NCBI GenBank assembly: GCA_036172265.1
Contig: JASFBA010000007.1
Span: 4,439-68,438, forward strand
Direction of reading: 5' to 3'
Source: JASFBA01 sp036172265
GTDB taxonomy: Bacteria; Chloroflexota; Chloroflexia; DTKN01
DNA length: 64,000 bases
Below are positions 16,959-24,928 of the stretch, piece by piece. Both the position numbers and the translations under genes were made by a program. The notes under the pieces are model-generated. The model was not told the origin of the DNA, searched no databases, and saw only the letters and a program-made list of their open reading frames with translations. Every line of letters begins with the position of its first letter. Position 1 is the first letter of the stretch.

Positions 16959-17924
16959 ATGGCGCTGATTTCGGTGATTGTGCCGGTTTTCTGCAACGCT
17001 CCCACCCTGTCCGGGCTCGACCTGCGATTGAGGAAACTGGCCGAGAGCCTTTCCCCGCACAACGTTGAGTTTATCTATGTGGACGATGGTTCCACCGATG
17101 CCTCTTTCCCAACCCTTGTCCAACTGGCCGAGCAGGATAAGCGGGTGCGCGTCGTCCGGCTGACGCGAAACTTTGGGTCGAATGTGGCCATCCTGGCCGG
17201 AATGAATTACGCCACCGGAGATTGTGTGGGATTTATCGCCGCCGACCTGCAGGACCCTCCTGAAACCTTTGCCGAGATGGTCAAAAAGTGGGAGGAGGGG
17301 GCCAAGGTTGTCCTGGCCGTTCGGCGGAACCGGCGCGGCGACCCCTGGGCAACACGCTTTTGGGCACGAATCTTCAACTGGCTGTTCAGCCGGCTTGTTT
17401 TTCCGGGCATCTCAGCCGAAGGGGTGGGATTCTTCCTGGTCGATCGCCGGGTCGCCGACATCCTGATCCGCTGCGAGGAAAAGAATACCCATCTCATCGG
17501 CCTGGTCCTCTGGACGGGGTTTCGGCCTGTTTATGTAGAATATGACCGGGTGGCCCGTGAGGGTGGCAAATCGAAGTGGACCTTGGGGAAGCGGCTCAAA
17601 TATGCTATCGATTCCTTTGCCGCGTTCTCCTACCTGCCGGTGCGCCTGGCCTCGTTTCTGGGCATCCTCCTGGCCGGGATGGGCACCGTCTACGCCGTCG
17701 TGGTCATTTTGCTCCGCATCCTTCACAGTATTTCGGTTCAAGGCTGGACAACCTTGATGATCGTGCTTCTGCTCGGTTTCGGCATTCAACTGACGATGCT
17801 GGGTGTGATCGGCGAATACCTGTGGCGAACGCTGGACGCCGCCCGGCACCGTCCCCCTTTTGTGGTGGACACTGTGTTCCCCCCTCTCGAGTGCCCTTCT
17901 CACGGTCAGGCGTCGAAGACGTAG
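16959..17924 (+). CDS. Family 2 glycosyltransferase, GtrB/DPM1-like with two C-terminal membrane helices
   Basis: 321 residues. The GT-A domain has ISVIVPVFCNA, YVDDGSTDASF (DXD-type region), RLTRNFGSNVAILAGMNYA and AADLQDPPE. Two hydrophobic segments (about 225-250 and 260-285) end the protein. This architecture transfers a sugar from a nucleotide donor onto undecaprenyl phosphate in GtrB, ArnC and related enzymes. Following the WxcM-like gene, it may use that enzyme's unusual dTDP-sugar or prepare a carrier lipid for the GT-C enzymes nearby; this is inference. Confidence 0.85.
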   Translation: MALISVIVPVFCNAPTLSGLDLRLRKLAESLSPHNVEFIYVDDGSTDASFPTLVQLAEQDKRVRVVRLTRNFGSNVAILAGMNYATGDCVGFIAADLQDPPETFAEMVKKWEEGAKVVLAVRRNRRGDPWATRFWARIFNWLFSRLVFPGISAEGVGFFLVDRRVADILIRCEEKNTHLIGLVLWTGFRPVYVEYDRVAREGGKSKWTLGKRLKYAIDSFAAFSYLPVRLASFLGILLAGMGTVYAVVVILLRILHSISVQGWTTLMIVLLLGFGIQLTMLGVIGEYLWRTLDAARHRPPFVVDTVFPPLECPSHGQASKT

Positions 17925-17974
17925 AACGGCTTGGGCGAATTCCAACCTAACCCGTAACTCCCCACCTGGTTCCA

Positions 17975-18005
17975 AGTAGGACCACTCCGCAGGAGTTGTC
18001 CTACT
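17975..18005. repeat. Palindrome of the GTAGG/CCTAC family
   Basis: Arms AGTAGGACCACTCC and GGAGTTGTCCTACT around GCA, with one mismatch. The right arm overlaps the TAG stop (18001-18003) of the 1041-residue membrane protein gene. It is close in sequence to the element at 47040. Confidence 0.7.
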
Positions 18006-21000
18006 TTAATTGTACTTCGCCGAGGTCAAGGGCGTCGCCCAGGGCTTTGCCATCGGCTGTATAGACCGGCAGCCGCTGCATGGTGATCGGGTCATAGACG
18101 GCGAGGATCAGCCGATACCGCCCGCCGGCCGCCTGGGGAGAGATACGCACCGGCAGGTCATCGCATACCTCTTCTCCCCGCCGCCAGGTGGTGGTGGGGT
18201 GTCCTTCGCCGCCTACCGGCAGGTCCACCTGGCCGAGGATCCGGCCGTCGGCGATGACCTGGGCCGTCGCTGCGTAATTGGCCGAAACTGGGGCCTCGGT
18301 CCGCCACTCTACGGCGAGTGGAAGGACTTCTCCCGGGGCAAAGGGGCCTTCGGGCCGCTCATACGCCATCAGTTGGAGTTCTTTCCCAAAGCGAAAGCCG
18401 GCCGGCGTGGCGAGGGGACGAATATAGAGCGGCACAGGAGAGGTGGGCTCGGCCGTAAGGTACTGCACCTGTCCCTTTTGCCAGTCGAAAAGCGCCACCG
18501 GAAGGGCCTGAAGCGCCTGTCCTCCGTAGTAGACCCACAGCGAAGCAAAGTAGGTGCCCTCCTCCGCGGCCGGCCAGTCCTCTTGCCCCCGATGAGGTGG
18601 CAGCAGCGAGGTCGCATCTCCGGCGCGAAGGGCGGCTTCCCGCTTCTGCAGATCGATCTCCCATAGGACCTCACCGGAGGTGAGGGTGACCGGCCCCCAC
18701 CAGGCGTAATGCGTGGCCTCGGCATAGTCGTTTTCCCACACCTCTAGCGCGGCCCGGAGCGCGCGCCGTTCCGGGGTGTAAAGTTGGATGTCCAGGTGAA
18801 GCGTCGTTCCCTCCACGTACACGCGGGGGGATAGAAGGGCGGTTCGCGGGACACTTTCCACCAGCGGGCCGGCATTTTCGACGACCGCTGCCCAGCAGAG
18901 GGAAGCCCTGGCGCTCACCGAAACCTCGACCGTCGTCGGGAGGCGATGTAACGCGCTGCGGTAGAGGGAAAAGCCGGCCGGCAACGCCGCCTCCTCATCC
19001 CGGCCGTCGCCCCAGTGCAGGCGAAGGGGAGTCTCCTCGTCCGCGCTCCAACCCAAGAGCAGGGCCCGGTTCCCCTCGCCCTCCTTCCCGGTCGGCGATA
19101 GGCTCAGTCCGTTCGGCTCGGCGTAAAGGAGGAGAGGGGTGTTCGGGTCCAGCGCCCGACATCCGCCCGAACCGGCCAGCCGTTGGGCTGTGAGCGGGGT
19201 ACGTACCAGTACCGGCCCGGGACCCGGGCAGGCTCCTTCGCGCAGGTCGAGGAAGGCCCGTTGTTCGGGATTTCGGCGGTAGAGCGCCATCCCGCCGGAT
19301 TGCCAGACGCGGTCTTCCGGGGAAAGGCCCAGAAGGTAGGGGTTATCGTCGAGGTCGAGCAGGGCATAAGAGAAGGCCTCTCCGGGAAGGCAGTAGGCCA
19401 TGCTGCTATAAGCGCTCGAGAGGGTCCCTCGCAGGGGATGATCCCGGAAGAAGTAGGCTAGAAGGCCGGTGGCCGGCCCGATGTGCTCGAGGTTATCGGT
19501 GAGGTAGACGACCTCTCCGGCAGGCACCAAGGTGGTTGCCTCTTCCACTTGAAGCAACTTGCGGTCGAACAGGGCCGGCCTTTCCCAGTAGCGGGCGATG
19601 ATCCGGCCGGAGGACCAGCCGACAAGTCCCAGAAGGAGCAGGGCAATGGCGGCCGTTACGCCGGCTAAGGTGCGGCGACCCCATCGGCCCTTCGGACGCG
19701 GCATTTCTGTCAGGCCCTGCCCGGCAAGGCCCAGCAGGAACGGCCCAACATAGGCCGCCATCTTGGGGTAAGCATAGGGGTAAGGTCGGGAGCGGTCTAG
19801 CACGGCCGCGGGGATGGGCAAACCGAGGCTTTGGAGGGAGGAGAGGAATGGGAAAAAGGCCCCCTGCAGCCAAAGGAGGTACAGGAATCCGGTAACCGCC
19901 ACGGCCAGCCACTGCCAGCGCCAGGGAGAACGGACAAGGGCCCAGAGGCTTAGGAGGACGATGAGGATCAGGGCGCCCCAGGACAGGATTTCCAGGAATC
20001 CGGGAAGGGGCTCGGGTTGCGGAGCAAAAGGGGTCAGGCCCAGCGCCTCCGGCCAGGAGATGATACGGGAAAGCCATCCCACGGCTTTGGGCTGGATATA
20101 GCGCTCTGCCAGGTCCAGGCCGTAGGAGAGGATGGGCCCAAAGGCCAGCAGGATAGCGCAGGCCACCGTGCCGAGGCCGGCCAGAAGGAGCGGCAGGCGA
20201 CGGCGGGTTCGCAGGAATTCAACCAGAGCCAACGCTCCGGCCGGGGGGAGAAAGGCCGTGAGGGCCGGGTAATAAGAGACCAGGAGGGCGGAAACGGCCA
20301 ACCCCGCAGCGATGGCTCTGCGTCCACCGGGCTGTCGGAGCGCATCAGCCAGGAGAAGGAGGCTCAACGGAACCAGAGGCAAAGAAGAAAGTTGCATGCC
20401 AAAGTTGAAAAAGGTCAGCCAGAGGGAAAGGGCGTACAGAGAAGCCAAGGTGGTAGCCAGAACAGCGGCTTTGCGGGACATTCCCAAGGTGTGGCGAAAG
20501 AGGAGGTAGAGGGCCAGGACGCTGAGGGCGCGCAGCAGGGCGAGTGTGGGAGCAAAGGAGCGGAGGGCATCCTGGCCGGCAAGTTGTTGCCAGACTCCCT
20601 GGGCGATGGAAAAGCCCGGCGTCACCGCGATTCGGGTGAGGTCGAGATTGAGGTCCCGGAGTGGGTTAGGGGGCATGGAGGCAATTCCCTGGACCGGGAC
20701 ACGTACCAGGTATTCGGCAAGTGGAAGGTAGGCCTCGATGTCCCAGTTTTCCCCGATGATCGTCGTATAGCCATAGTTCAGGAGTGGCAGGATGCTGAGG
20801 AGGAAGGACAGGCCGGCCAAGAGGACGGCCCAGCCGTGCTCGTGCAAATCCAGGTGCAACCGCCGGTCCCGGCATCGCCACAGGGCCAGGGCGTTGAGCA
20901 GCGTGCCCATCCCCAGGGCAACGAACAGGACCTGTTGCAGGTTGAGGATGGTCGTTATACCATAGTAGCCGATGAGCAGAAGGAGGGCGTAGCCGAGGAG

Positions 21001-21126
21001 CGGGGCTAGCAGACCTTCGTCGTCGCGGCGGTCGGCCGGCAGGAGGAGTTTCACCAGGCCGTAACCCAGATAGGTGGAAAAGGCTAGCGATGCCAGTACC
21101 AGCAAAAGCAGGCTCAAGACGAACAA
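18001..21126 (-). CDS. Large polytopic membrane protein with C-terminal extracytoplasmic domains, function unknown
   Basis: 1041 residues. The N-terminal half (about 1-510) is very hydrophobic with some 13 membrane segments. A loop after the third or fourth segment holds NYGYTTIIGENWDIEAYLPLAEYLV, reminiscent of the first acidic loop of GT-C glycosyltransferases. The C-terminal half is soluble and probably extracytoplasmic, with beta-rich stretches such as LHWGDGRDEEAALP and YRLILAVYDPITMQRLPVY. I do not recognise a named family. The TTG start at 21126 has AGGAGG 5 bases upstream. Proximity to wxcM/GT2 suggests a role in surface glycan assembly. Confidence 0.75.
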   Translation of the reverse strand: MFVLSLLLLVLASLAFSTYLGYGLVKLLLPADRRDDEGLLAPLLGYALLLLIGYYGITTILNLQQVLFVALGMGTLLNALALWRCRDRRLHLDLHEHGWAVLLAGLSFLLSILPLLNYGYTTIIGENWDIEAYLPLAEYLVRVPVQGIASMPPNPLRDLNLDLTRIAVTPGFSIAQGVWQQLAGQDALRSFAPTLALLRALSVLALYLLFRHTLGMSRKAAVLATTLASLYALSLWLTFFNFGMQLSSLPLVPLSLLLLADALRQPGGRRAIAAGLAVSALLVSYYPALTAFLPPAGALALVEFLRTRRRLPLLLAGLGTVACAILLAFGPILSYGLDLAERYIQPKAVGWLSRIISWPEALGLTPFAPQPEPLPGFLEILSWGALILIVLLSLWALVRSPWRWQWLAVAVTGFLYLLWLQGAFFPFLSSLQSLGLPIPAAVLDRSRPYPYAYPKMAAYVGPFLLGLAGQGLTEMPRPKGRWGRRTLAGVTAAIALLLLGLVGWSSGRIIARYWERPALFDRKLLQVEEATTLVPAGEVVYLTDNLEHIGPATGLLAYFFRDHPLRGTLSSAYSSMAYCLPGEAFSYALLDLDDNPYLLGLSPEDRVWQSGGMALYRRNPEQRAFLDLREGACPGPGPVLVRTPLTAQRLAGSGGCRALDPNTPLLLYAEPNGLSLSPTGKEGEGNRALLLGWSADEETPLRLHWGDGRDEEAALPAGFSLYRSALHRLPTTVEVSVSARASLCWAAVVENAGPLVESVPRTALLSPRVYVEGTTLHLDIQLYTPERRALRAALEVWENDYAEATHYAWWGPVTLTSGEVLWEIDLQKREAALRAGDATSLLPPHRGQEDWPAAEEGTYFASLWVYYGGQALQALPVALFDWQKGQVQYLTAEPTSPVPLYIRPLATPAGFRFGKELQLMAYERPEGPFAPGEVLPLAVEWRTEAPVSANYAATAQVIADGRILGQVDLPVGGEGHPTTTWRRGEEVCDDLPVRISPQAAGGRYRLILAVYDPITMQRLPVYTADGKALGDALDLGEVQLK

Positions 21127-21195
21127 TCCGACCTCCTCTCCAAAGCCCCACCGGCGAGCAGGGCCGTTGGGATACGGTCAAGAAACTTTTTCCCC

Positions 21196-21225
21196 ATTGT
21201 ACTACTACCTTCCTGGTTTGGGCAA
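21196..21225 (-). promoter_or_regulatory. Promoter for the 1041-residue membrane protein
   Basis: Reverse strand: TTGCCC (21225-21220), 18-base spacer, TACAAT (21201-21196), about 70 bases before the TTG start. Confidence 0.5.
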
Positions 21226-21330
21226 ATGGGGATAGGACGCTGGGGAATCGTGTTTGTCGGGATGGCAGGACTGTGATAAGATAGAGATACGTTGGCAACC
21301 AGGAGCAGTTTCCAGGTAGCAAGTCCGAAG

Positions 21331-23763
21331 ATGGATCGAAGCCAAGCCTCCACCACTTTTATTCCGGTCACCCTGCTCGGCCTTTTTCTCCTTTCCGCCG
21401 CTACTCTACTCTTTGAGATCAACCTGACGCGCCTCTTTTCGGTGGCCCAGTTCTATCACTTTGCTTTTATGGCGGTCAGCCTAGCCATGCTGGGCTATGG
21501 GGCCAGCGGGACGGTGCTGGCCCTTTTTCCTTCCTGGGCCCAGCGCCGGCCGCTTCCCTTCCTTGCCCTGGCCTGTGCTCTGAGCAGCGTCGGGGCCTAC
21601 CTCCTGAGCAACGCTTTCCCCTTCGATTCCTTTACCATCGTCTGGGACCGCCGGCAACTTGTCATCCTGGCGCTGGACAACCTGGCTCTGGCCGTCCCCT
21701 TTTTCTGTAGCGGGGCCATCCTGGGCCTCCTCTTTATCCTGGAGCCAGGGGCTTCCGGCCGCTTCTACGCTGCCAACCTGGCCGGATCGGCCCTGGGATG
21801 CCTTCTGGCCCTGGTGGTTCCGCCCCTTCTCGGCGGCGAAGGCACCGTCCTTCTGAGCGGGCTTCTTTCTGCCCTGGCAGTGCCGGCCCTGGGGGGCGGC
21901 CGTTTCTTACGTGGAGCGGGGTTGAGCGTTGCGGCGCTTTACCTGGCCGGCTTGCTCTTTTCCCCTCCTTTCCTGGAGGTGGGCCTTTCGCCCTACAAGG
22001 GTCTCAGTTACGCCCGCCAATTTCCCGATTCGAGCGTTACCTTCCGTCGCTGGAACAGTTTTTCCCGCGTGGATCGGGTGCAGAGTTCGGCCATCCGCTC
22101 TCTGCCCGGCCTGAGTTACGTCTATCTCAAACCCCTGCCACCCCAACAGGGCCTCTTTGTGGATGGAGATGACCTGAGCGCGGTGCTGGAACTTGACCCG
22201 GGGCTGTTGGAAGAAAAACCCCTGCCCTCTGTGCTCGATTTTACCCACTACCTGCCCACGGCCATCGCCTACCAGTTGCGTCCGGGTGGACAGGCCCTGA
22301 TTCTGGAGCCGCGTGGGGGACTGGAACTCTGGGTGGCTCTGGCCCAGGGAATGGCGGGGGCAACTGCCGTGGAGTCCAACCCCCTCGTCGTCGAAGCGGC
22401 CGGCGCGATCTACCGTCATCCTCGTGTTACGGTGGCGATGGAAGATGCCCGCAGTTTTGTCCGGCGCACCCCCGAGCGCTACGATGTGGTGACACTGGCC
22501 CTGAGTGCGCCTTACCGTCCCATCCAGTCGGGAGCCTACAGCCTGGTCGAGGATTACCATAATACTGTTGAGGCTTTTGGCGACTACCTGGCACGATTGC
22601 GACCGGGAGGCATCCTGGCCGTCTCTCGCTGGCTGCAAATGCCGCCCAGCGAGGAGTTACGCACCTTTGCCCTGGCCCTTACGGCGGTGGAGCGGGCCGG
22701 TGGGGACCCGGCCCGGCAGGTGGTGGCGTTTCGCGGCTATGCCACACTAACCTTGCTGGTAAAAGCCGAACCGTTTATGCCGGCCGAACTTGGGGCCATC
22801 CGCCGCTTTGCCAACGAGCGAGCCTTTGACCTGGTTTATGCTCCCGACATACGGCCGGAGGAAACCAACCGCTATAACGTTCTCCGCGAGCCGGTCTACT
22901 ACGAGGCCTTTCGTAGCCTCTTGGAGACGGGGGACCGGCCGGCCTGGTATGCGGCCTATCCTTTCGAGGTGTCCCCTCCGGAGGACGATCGCCCCTTCTT
23001 CGGGCACTTTTTCAAGTGGTCCCAGATCGGGGAGGTGGTGGCCGAAGCGGGCCGGCGGGTGGAGCCGTTCGGCGGAGCCGGGTATCTGGTGCTGCTCCTC
23101 CTTCTGGCTCTGGCCCTGGGTGCGGCCGGGGTGATCGTCTTGCTGCCTCTGGTGTTTCGGCGGGGGGGCCGGCCGGCCGGCCCTTTGCCGGGTCGGTCGC
23201 CTTCTTTCCTTTCCATCCTGGCCTATTTCGCCTTTCTCGGCCTGGGCTATCTCCTGGTGGAAATCCCCCTGATCCAGCAGTTCATCCTCTTCCTGGGACA
23301 TCCGGCCTATGCCCTGACGACGGTGCTCTTTGCCCTGCTTTTTTTCTCCGGCCTGGGGAGCGCCTTTTCTTCCCGCCTGCCGCTGCGGCCGGCGCTGGCC
23401 CTGCTGCTCCTTGTGCTCCTTCTTTACCCCTTCATCCTCCCTGCGCTCTTTGCCCTGACGCTGGGATGGCCCCTCTGGGGACGCCTTTTCCTAAGCGTGT
23501 TTGCGCTTTCCCCGGCCGGAGTGCTCATGGGCGTCCCGTTCCCGGCCGGCCTGCGCCGGCTGGAAAGGCATGCCGGCCACCGCATTCCCTGGGCCTGGGG
23601 GGTCAACGGGGCGGCCTCGGTCGTGGCCGCGGTGTTGGCGGCATTCCTTTCCCTCTCCTTCGGCTTCCGTTGGGTGCTCTTCTCCGGCGCGTTCTGCTAC
23701 GCTCTGGCCTGGGTTTCTGCCGGTCAAGGCCTGGGGTTGCCTCCAGGCGGCGACTCCCCGTAG
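21331..23763 (+). CDS. Membrane-embedded spermidine-synthase-like protein
   Basis: 810 residues from ATG 21331. The layout is N-terminal membrane domain (about 5-215, about seven segments), a spermidine-synthase-like Rossmann domain (about 280-460: ALILEPRGGLELWVALAQG, TAVESNPLVVEAA, VTVAMEDARSFV), and C-terminal membrane segments (about 580-800). The SPYKGLSYARQFPD and GAYSLVEDYHNTVEAF segments also occur in this family. A true polyamine product is doubtful, since the aspartates of soluble SpeE are not obvious. The start is uncertain: a TTG at 21292 is also open and neither has a close ribosome site. The 3' end overlaps the opposing pcm gene by 40 bases. Confidence 0.75.
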   Translation: MDRSQASTTFIPVTLLGLFLLSAATLLFEINLTRLFSVAQFYHFAFMAVSLAMLGYGASGTVLALFPSWAQRRPLPFLALACALSSVGAYLLSNAFPFDSFTIVWDRRQLVILALDNLALAVPFFCSGAILGLLFILEPGASGRFYAANLAGSALGCLLALVVPPLLGGEGTVLLSGLLSALAVPALGGGRFLRGAGLSVAALYLAGLLFSPPFLEVGLSPYKGLSYARQFPDSSVTFRRWNSFSRVDRVQSSAIRSLPGLSYVYLKPLPPQQGLFVDGDDLSAVLELDPGLLEEKPLPSVLDFTHYLPTAIAYQLRPGGQALILEPRGGLELWVALAQGMAGATAVESNPLVVEAAGAIYRHPRVTVAMEDARSFVRRTPERYDVVTLALSAPYRPIQSGAYSLVEDYHNTVEAFGDYLARLRPGGILAVSRWLQMPPSEELRTFALALTAVERAGGDPARQVVAFRGYATLTLLVKAEPFMPAELGAIRRFANERAFDLVYAPDIRPEETNRYNVLREPVYYEAFRSLLETGDRPAWYAAYPFEVSPPEDDRPFFGHFFKWSQIGEVVAEAGRRVEPFGGAGYLVLLLLLALALGAAGVIVLLPLVFRRGGRPAGPLPGRSPSFLSILAYFAFLGLGYLLVEIPLIQQFILFLGHPAYALTTVLFALLFFSGLGSAFSSRLPLRPALALLLLVLLLYPFILPALFALTLGWPLWGRLFLSVFALSPAGVLMGVPFPAGLRRLERHAGHRIPWAWGVNGAASVVAAVLAAFLSLSFGFRWVLFSGAFCYALAWVSAGQGLGLPPGGDSP

Positions 23764-24500
23764 CCGGTGAGCGGAACAAATGAAACATAATCCAAAGCCT
23801 CGGCCCGCACTTCGCCGGCCTGTTGGGTGAAACGCCACAGTGTTTGCCAGCCTCCGCGGGGGCCGATGGGGATAACCAGTCGGCCGCCCTCCTTGAGTTG
23901 CTCCACAAGCGGTGGCGGCAGGTGGTCGGGGGCAGCGGTGACGATGATGGCGTCGTAGGGGGCATGCTCCGGCCAGCCGAAGTAGCCGTCGCCCTGGGTG
24001 AGGTGTATCTGGCCGTAGCCCAACCTCCGGAGGCGTTCGGCGGCCTGGGAGGCCAGTTCCGGGATGATCTCGATGCTGTAGACCTCCACATAGCCCAGTT
24101 CGGCCAGCACGGCCGCCTGGTAGCCGGAGCCGGTGCCGATTTCCAGGACCTTTTCCCCCGGCTTCAGTTGCAAGAGTTCTGTCATCCAGGCGACGATATA
24201 GGGCTGAGAGATGGTCTGGCCGTAGCCGATGGGGAGCGGGCGGTCGTCATAGGCCAAGTCCAGGTAGTCAGCCGGTACGAAGAGGTGGCGGGGCACGCTC
24301 CGCATCGCCCGCAGCACGTCGGGGTTGGAGACGCCCCGGGCGACGATGGTTTCCTCCACCATTCGCAAGCGCTGTTCGGTATAGAGGTCCTGGACAGTGG
24401 GAGAAGGGAGAGGCGGCGGGGTCACCGGAGCGATCGGAGGAGCACAGGAGAGAGCCCCGATAACCAGGATGAGCAAAGCCAGATCAAGGTATATGCGCAT
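23724..24500 (-). CDS. pcm: Protein-L-isoaspartate O-methyltransferase, exported form
   Basis: 258 residues. The enzyme methylates isoaspartyl residues in aged proteins with SAM. The methyltransferase core is complete: MRSVPRHLFVPADYLDLAYDD, PIGYGQTISQPYIVAWM, EIGTGSGYQAAVLAEL (SAM loop) and DAIIVTAAPDHLPPPLVEQL. Unlike cytosolic Pcm it begins with a hydrophobic segment, MRIYLDLALLILVIGALSCA, followed by a proline-rich stretch, which suggests export or a lipoprotein anchor at Cys19. How SAM would be supplied outside is unclear. It starts 7 bases after the ThrRS-editing-like gene. The C-terminus overlaps the opposing gene. Confidence 0.85.
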   Translation of the reverse strand: MRIYLDLALLILVIGALSCAPPIAPVTPPPLPSPTVQDLYTEQRLRMVEETIVARGVSNPDVLRAMRSVPRHLFVPADYLDLAYDDRPLPIGYGQTISQPYIVAWMTELLQLKPGEKVLEIGTGSGYQAAVLAELGYVEVYSIEIIPELASQAAERLRRLGYGQIHLTQGDGYFGWPEHAPYDAIIVTAAPDHLPPPLVEQLKEGGRLVIPIGPRGGWQTLWRFTQQAGEVRAEALDYVSFVPLTGYGESPPGGNPRP

Positions 24501-24507
24501 CTTTTCC

Positions 24508-24918
24508 CTAAAACGAGACAAAGACCTTAGCCAGGCTTTCCCCGTAGACGGCCAGTTCCCAGGAGCAGGTATAGCCGAACGGGGTGATGGCCACCTGGTG
24601 GCCGTTCTTCTGGAGCCGGACGGCCAGTTCCTCCAGGAAGGCCTGGGCAAAGTCGGGGGGCGACTTGCTGGAGGAGAGGTGGGTGAAAGAGTGCAGGACG
24701 ACGGTACGAAACCCCCGCTTGCCGGCCAGCCATTTGATCTGCTTGAGAAGGCGGGAGAAGACGGAGGCGCGCTTCTGGACATCTTCCTCCTCGCAGTGGA
24801 CGAAGACGACCACGGCATCCCGCACTTCCTGCGGCGGCGGAGGAGGGCCGGCCTCCGGGATGGTGGGAGCAAAGGGCGCATAGGCAAAATGGGAGGAAAG
24901 GAAGAGCAAGGCTTTCAC
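24508..24918 (-). CDS. Free-standing archaeal-type threonyl-tRNA synthetase editing domain
   Basis: 136 residues resembling the N-terminal editing domain of archaeal ThrRS (DTD-like fold), which hydrolyses Ser-tRNA(Thr). Supporting segments are the start MKALLFLSSHFAYAP, the AVVVFVHCEEEDV strand, the VVLHSFTHLSSSKSPP loop (archaeal: YAHLSS.L..P) and ITPFGYTCSWELAVYGESLAK (archaeal: APFGYYK.F.L...GHPL.E). No aminoacylation domain is attached. The GTG start has GGAGG 4 bases upstream. It lies between a GAF kinase and exported pcm, so a quality-control theme is possible; the actual substrate is unproven. Confidence 0.72.
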   Translation of the reverse strand: MKALLFLSSHFAYAPFAPTIPEAGPPPPPQEVRDAVVVFVHCEEEDVQKRASVFSRLLKQIKWLAGKRGFRTVVLHSFTHLSSSKSPPDFAQAFLEELAVRLQKNGHQVAITPFGYTCSWELAVYGESLAKVFVSF

Positions 24919-24928
24919 GGAACCTCCA

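Noticed and set aside
18001..21126. Oligosaccharyltransferase (STT3/PglB type)
   Set aside because: The overall layout (membrane half plus outer half) is alike, but no WWDYG-type motif was found.
21331..23763. Genuine spermidine synthase
   Set aside because: The Rossmann part is related, but it is embedded in a large membrane protein and the substrate-binding aspartates of soluble SpeE are not evident.
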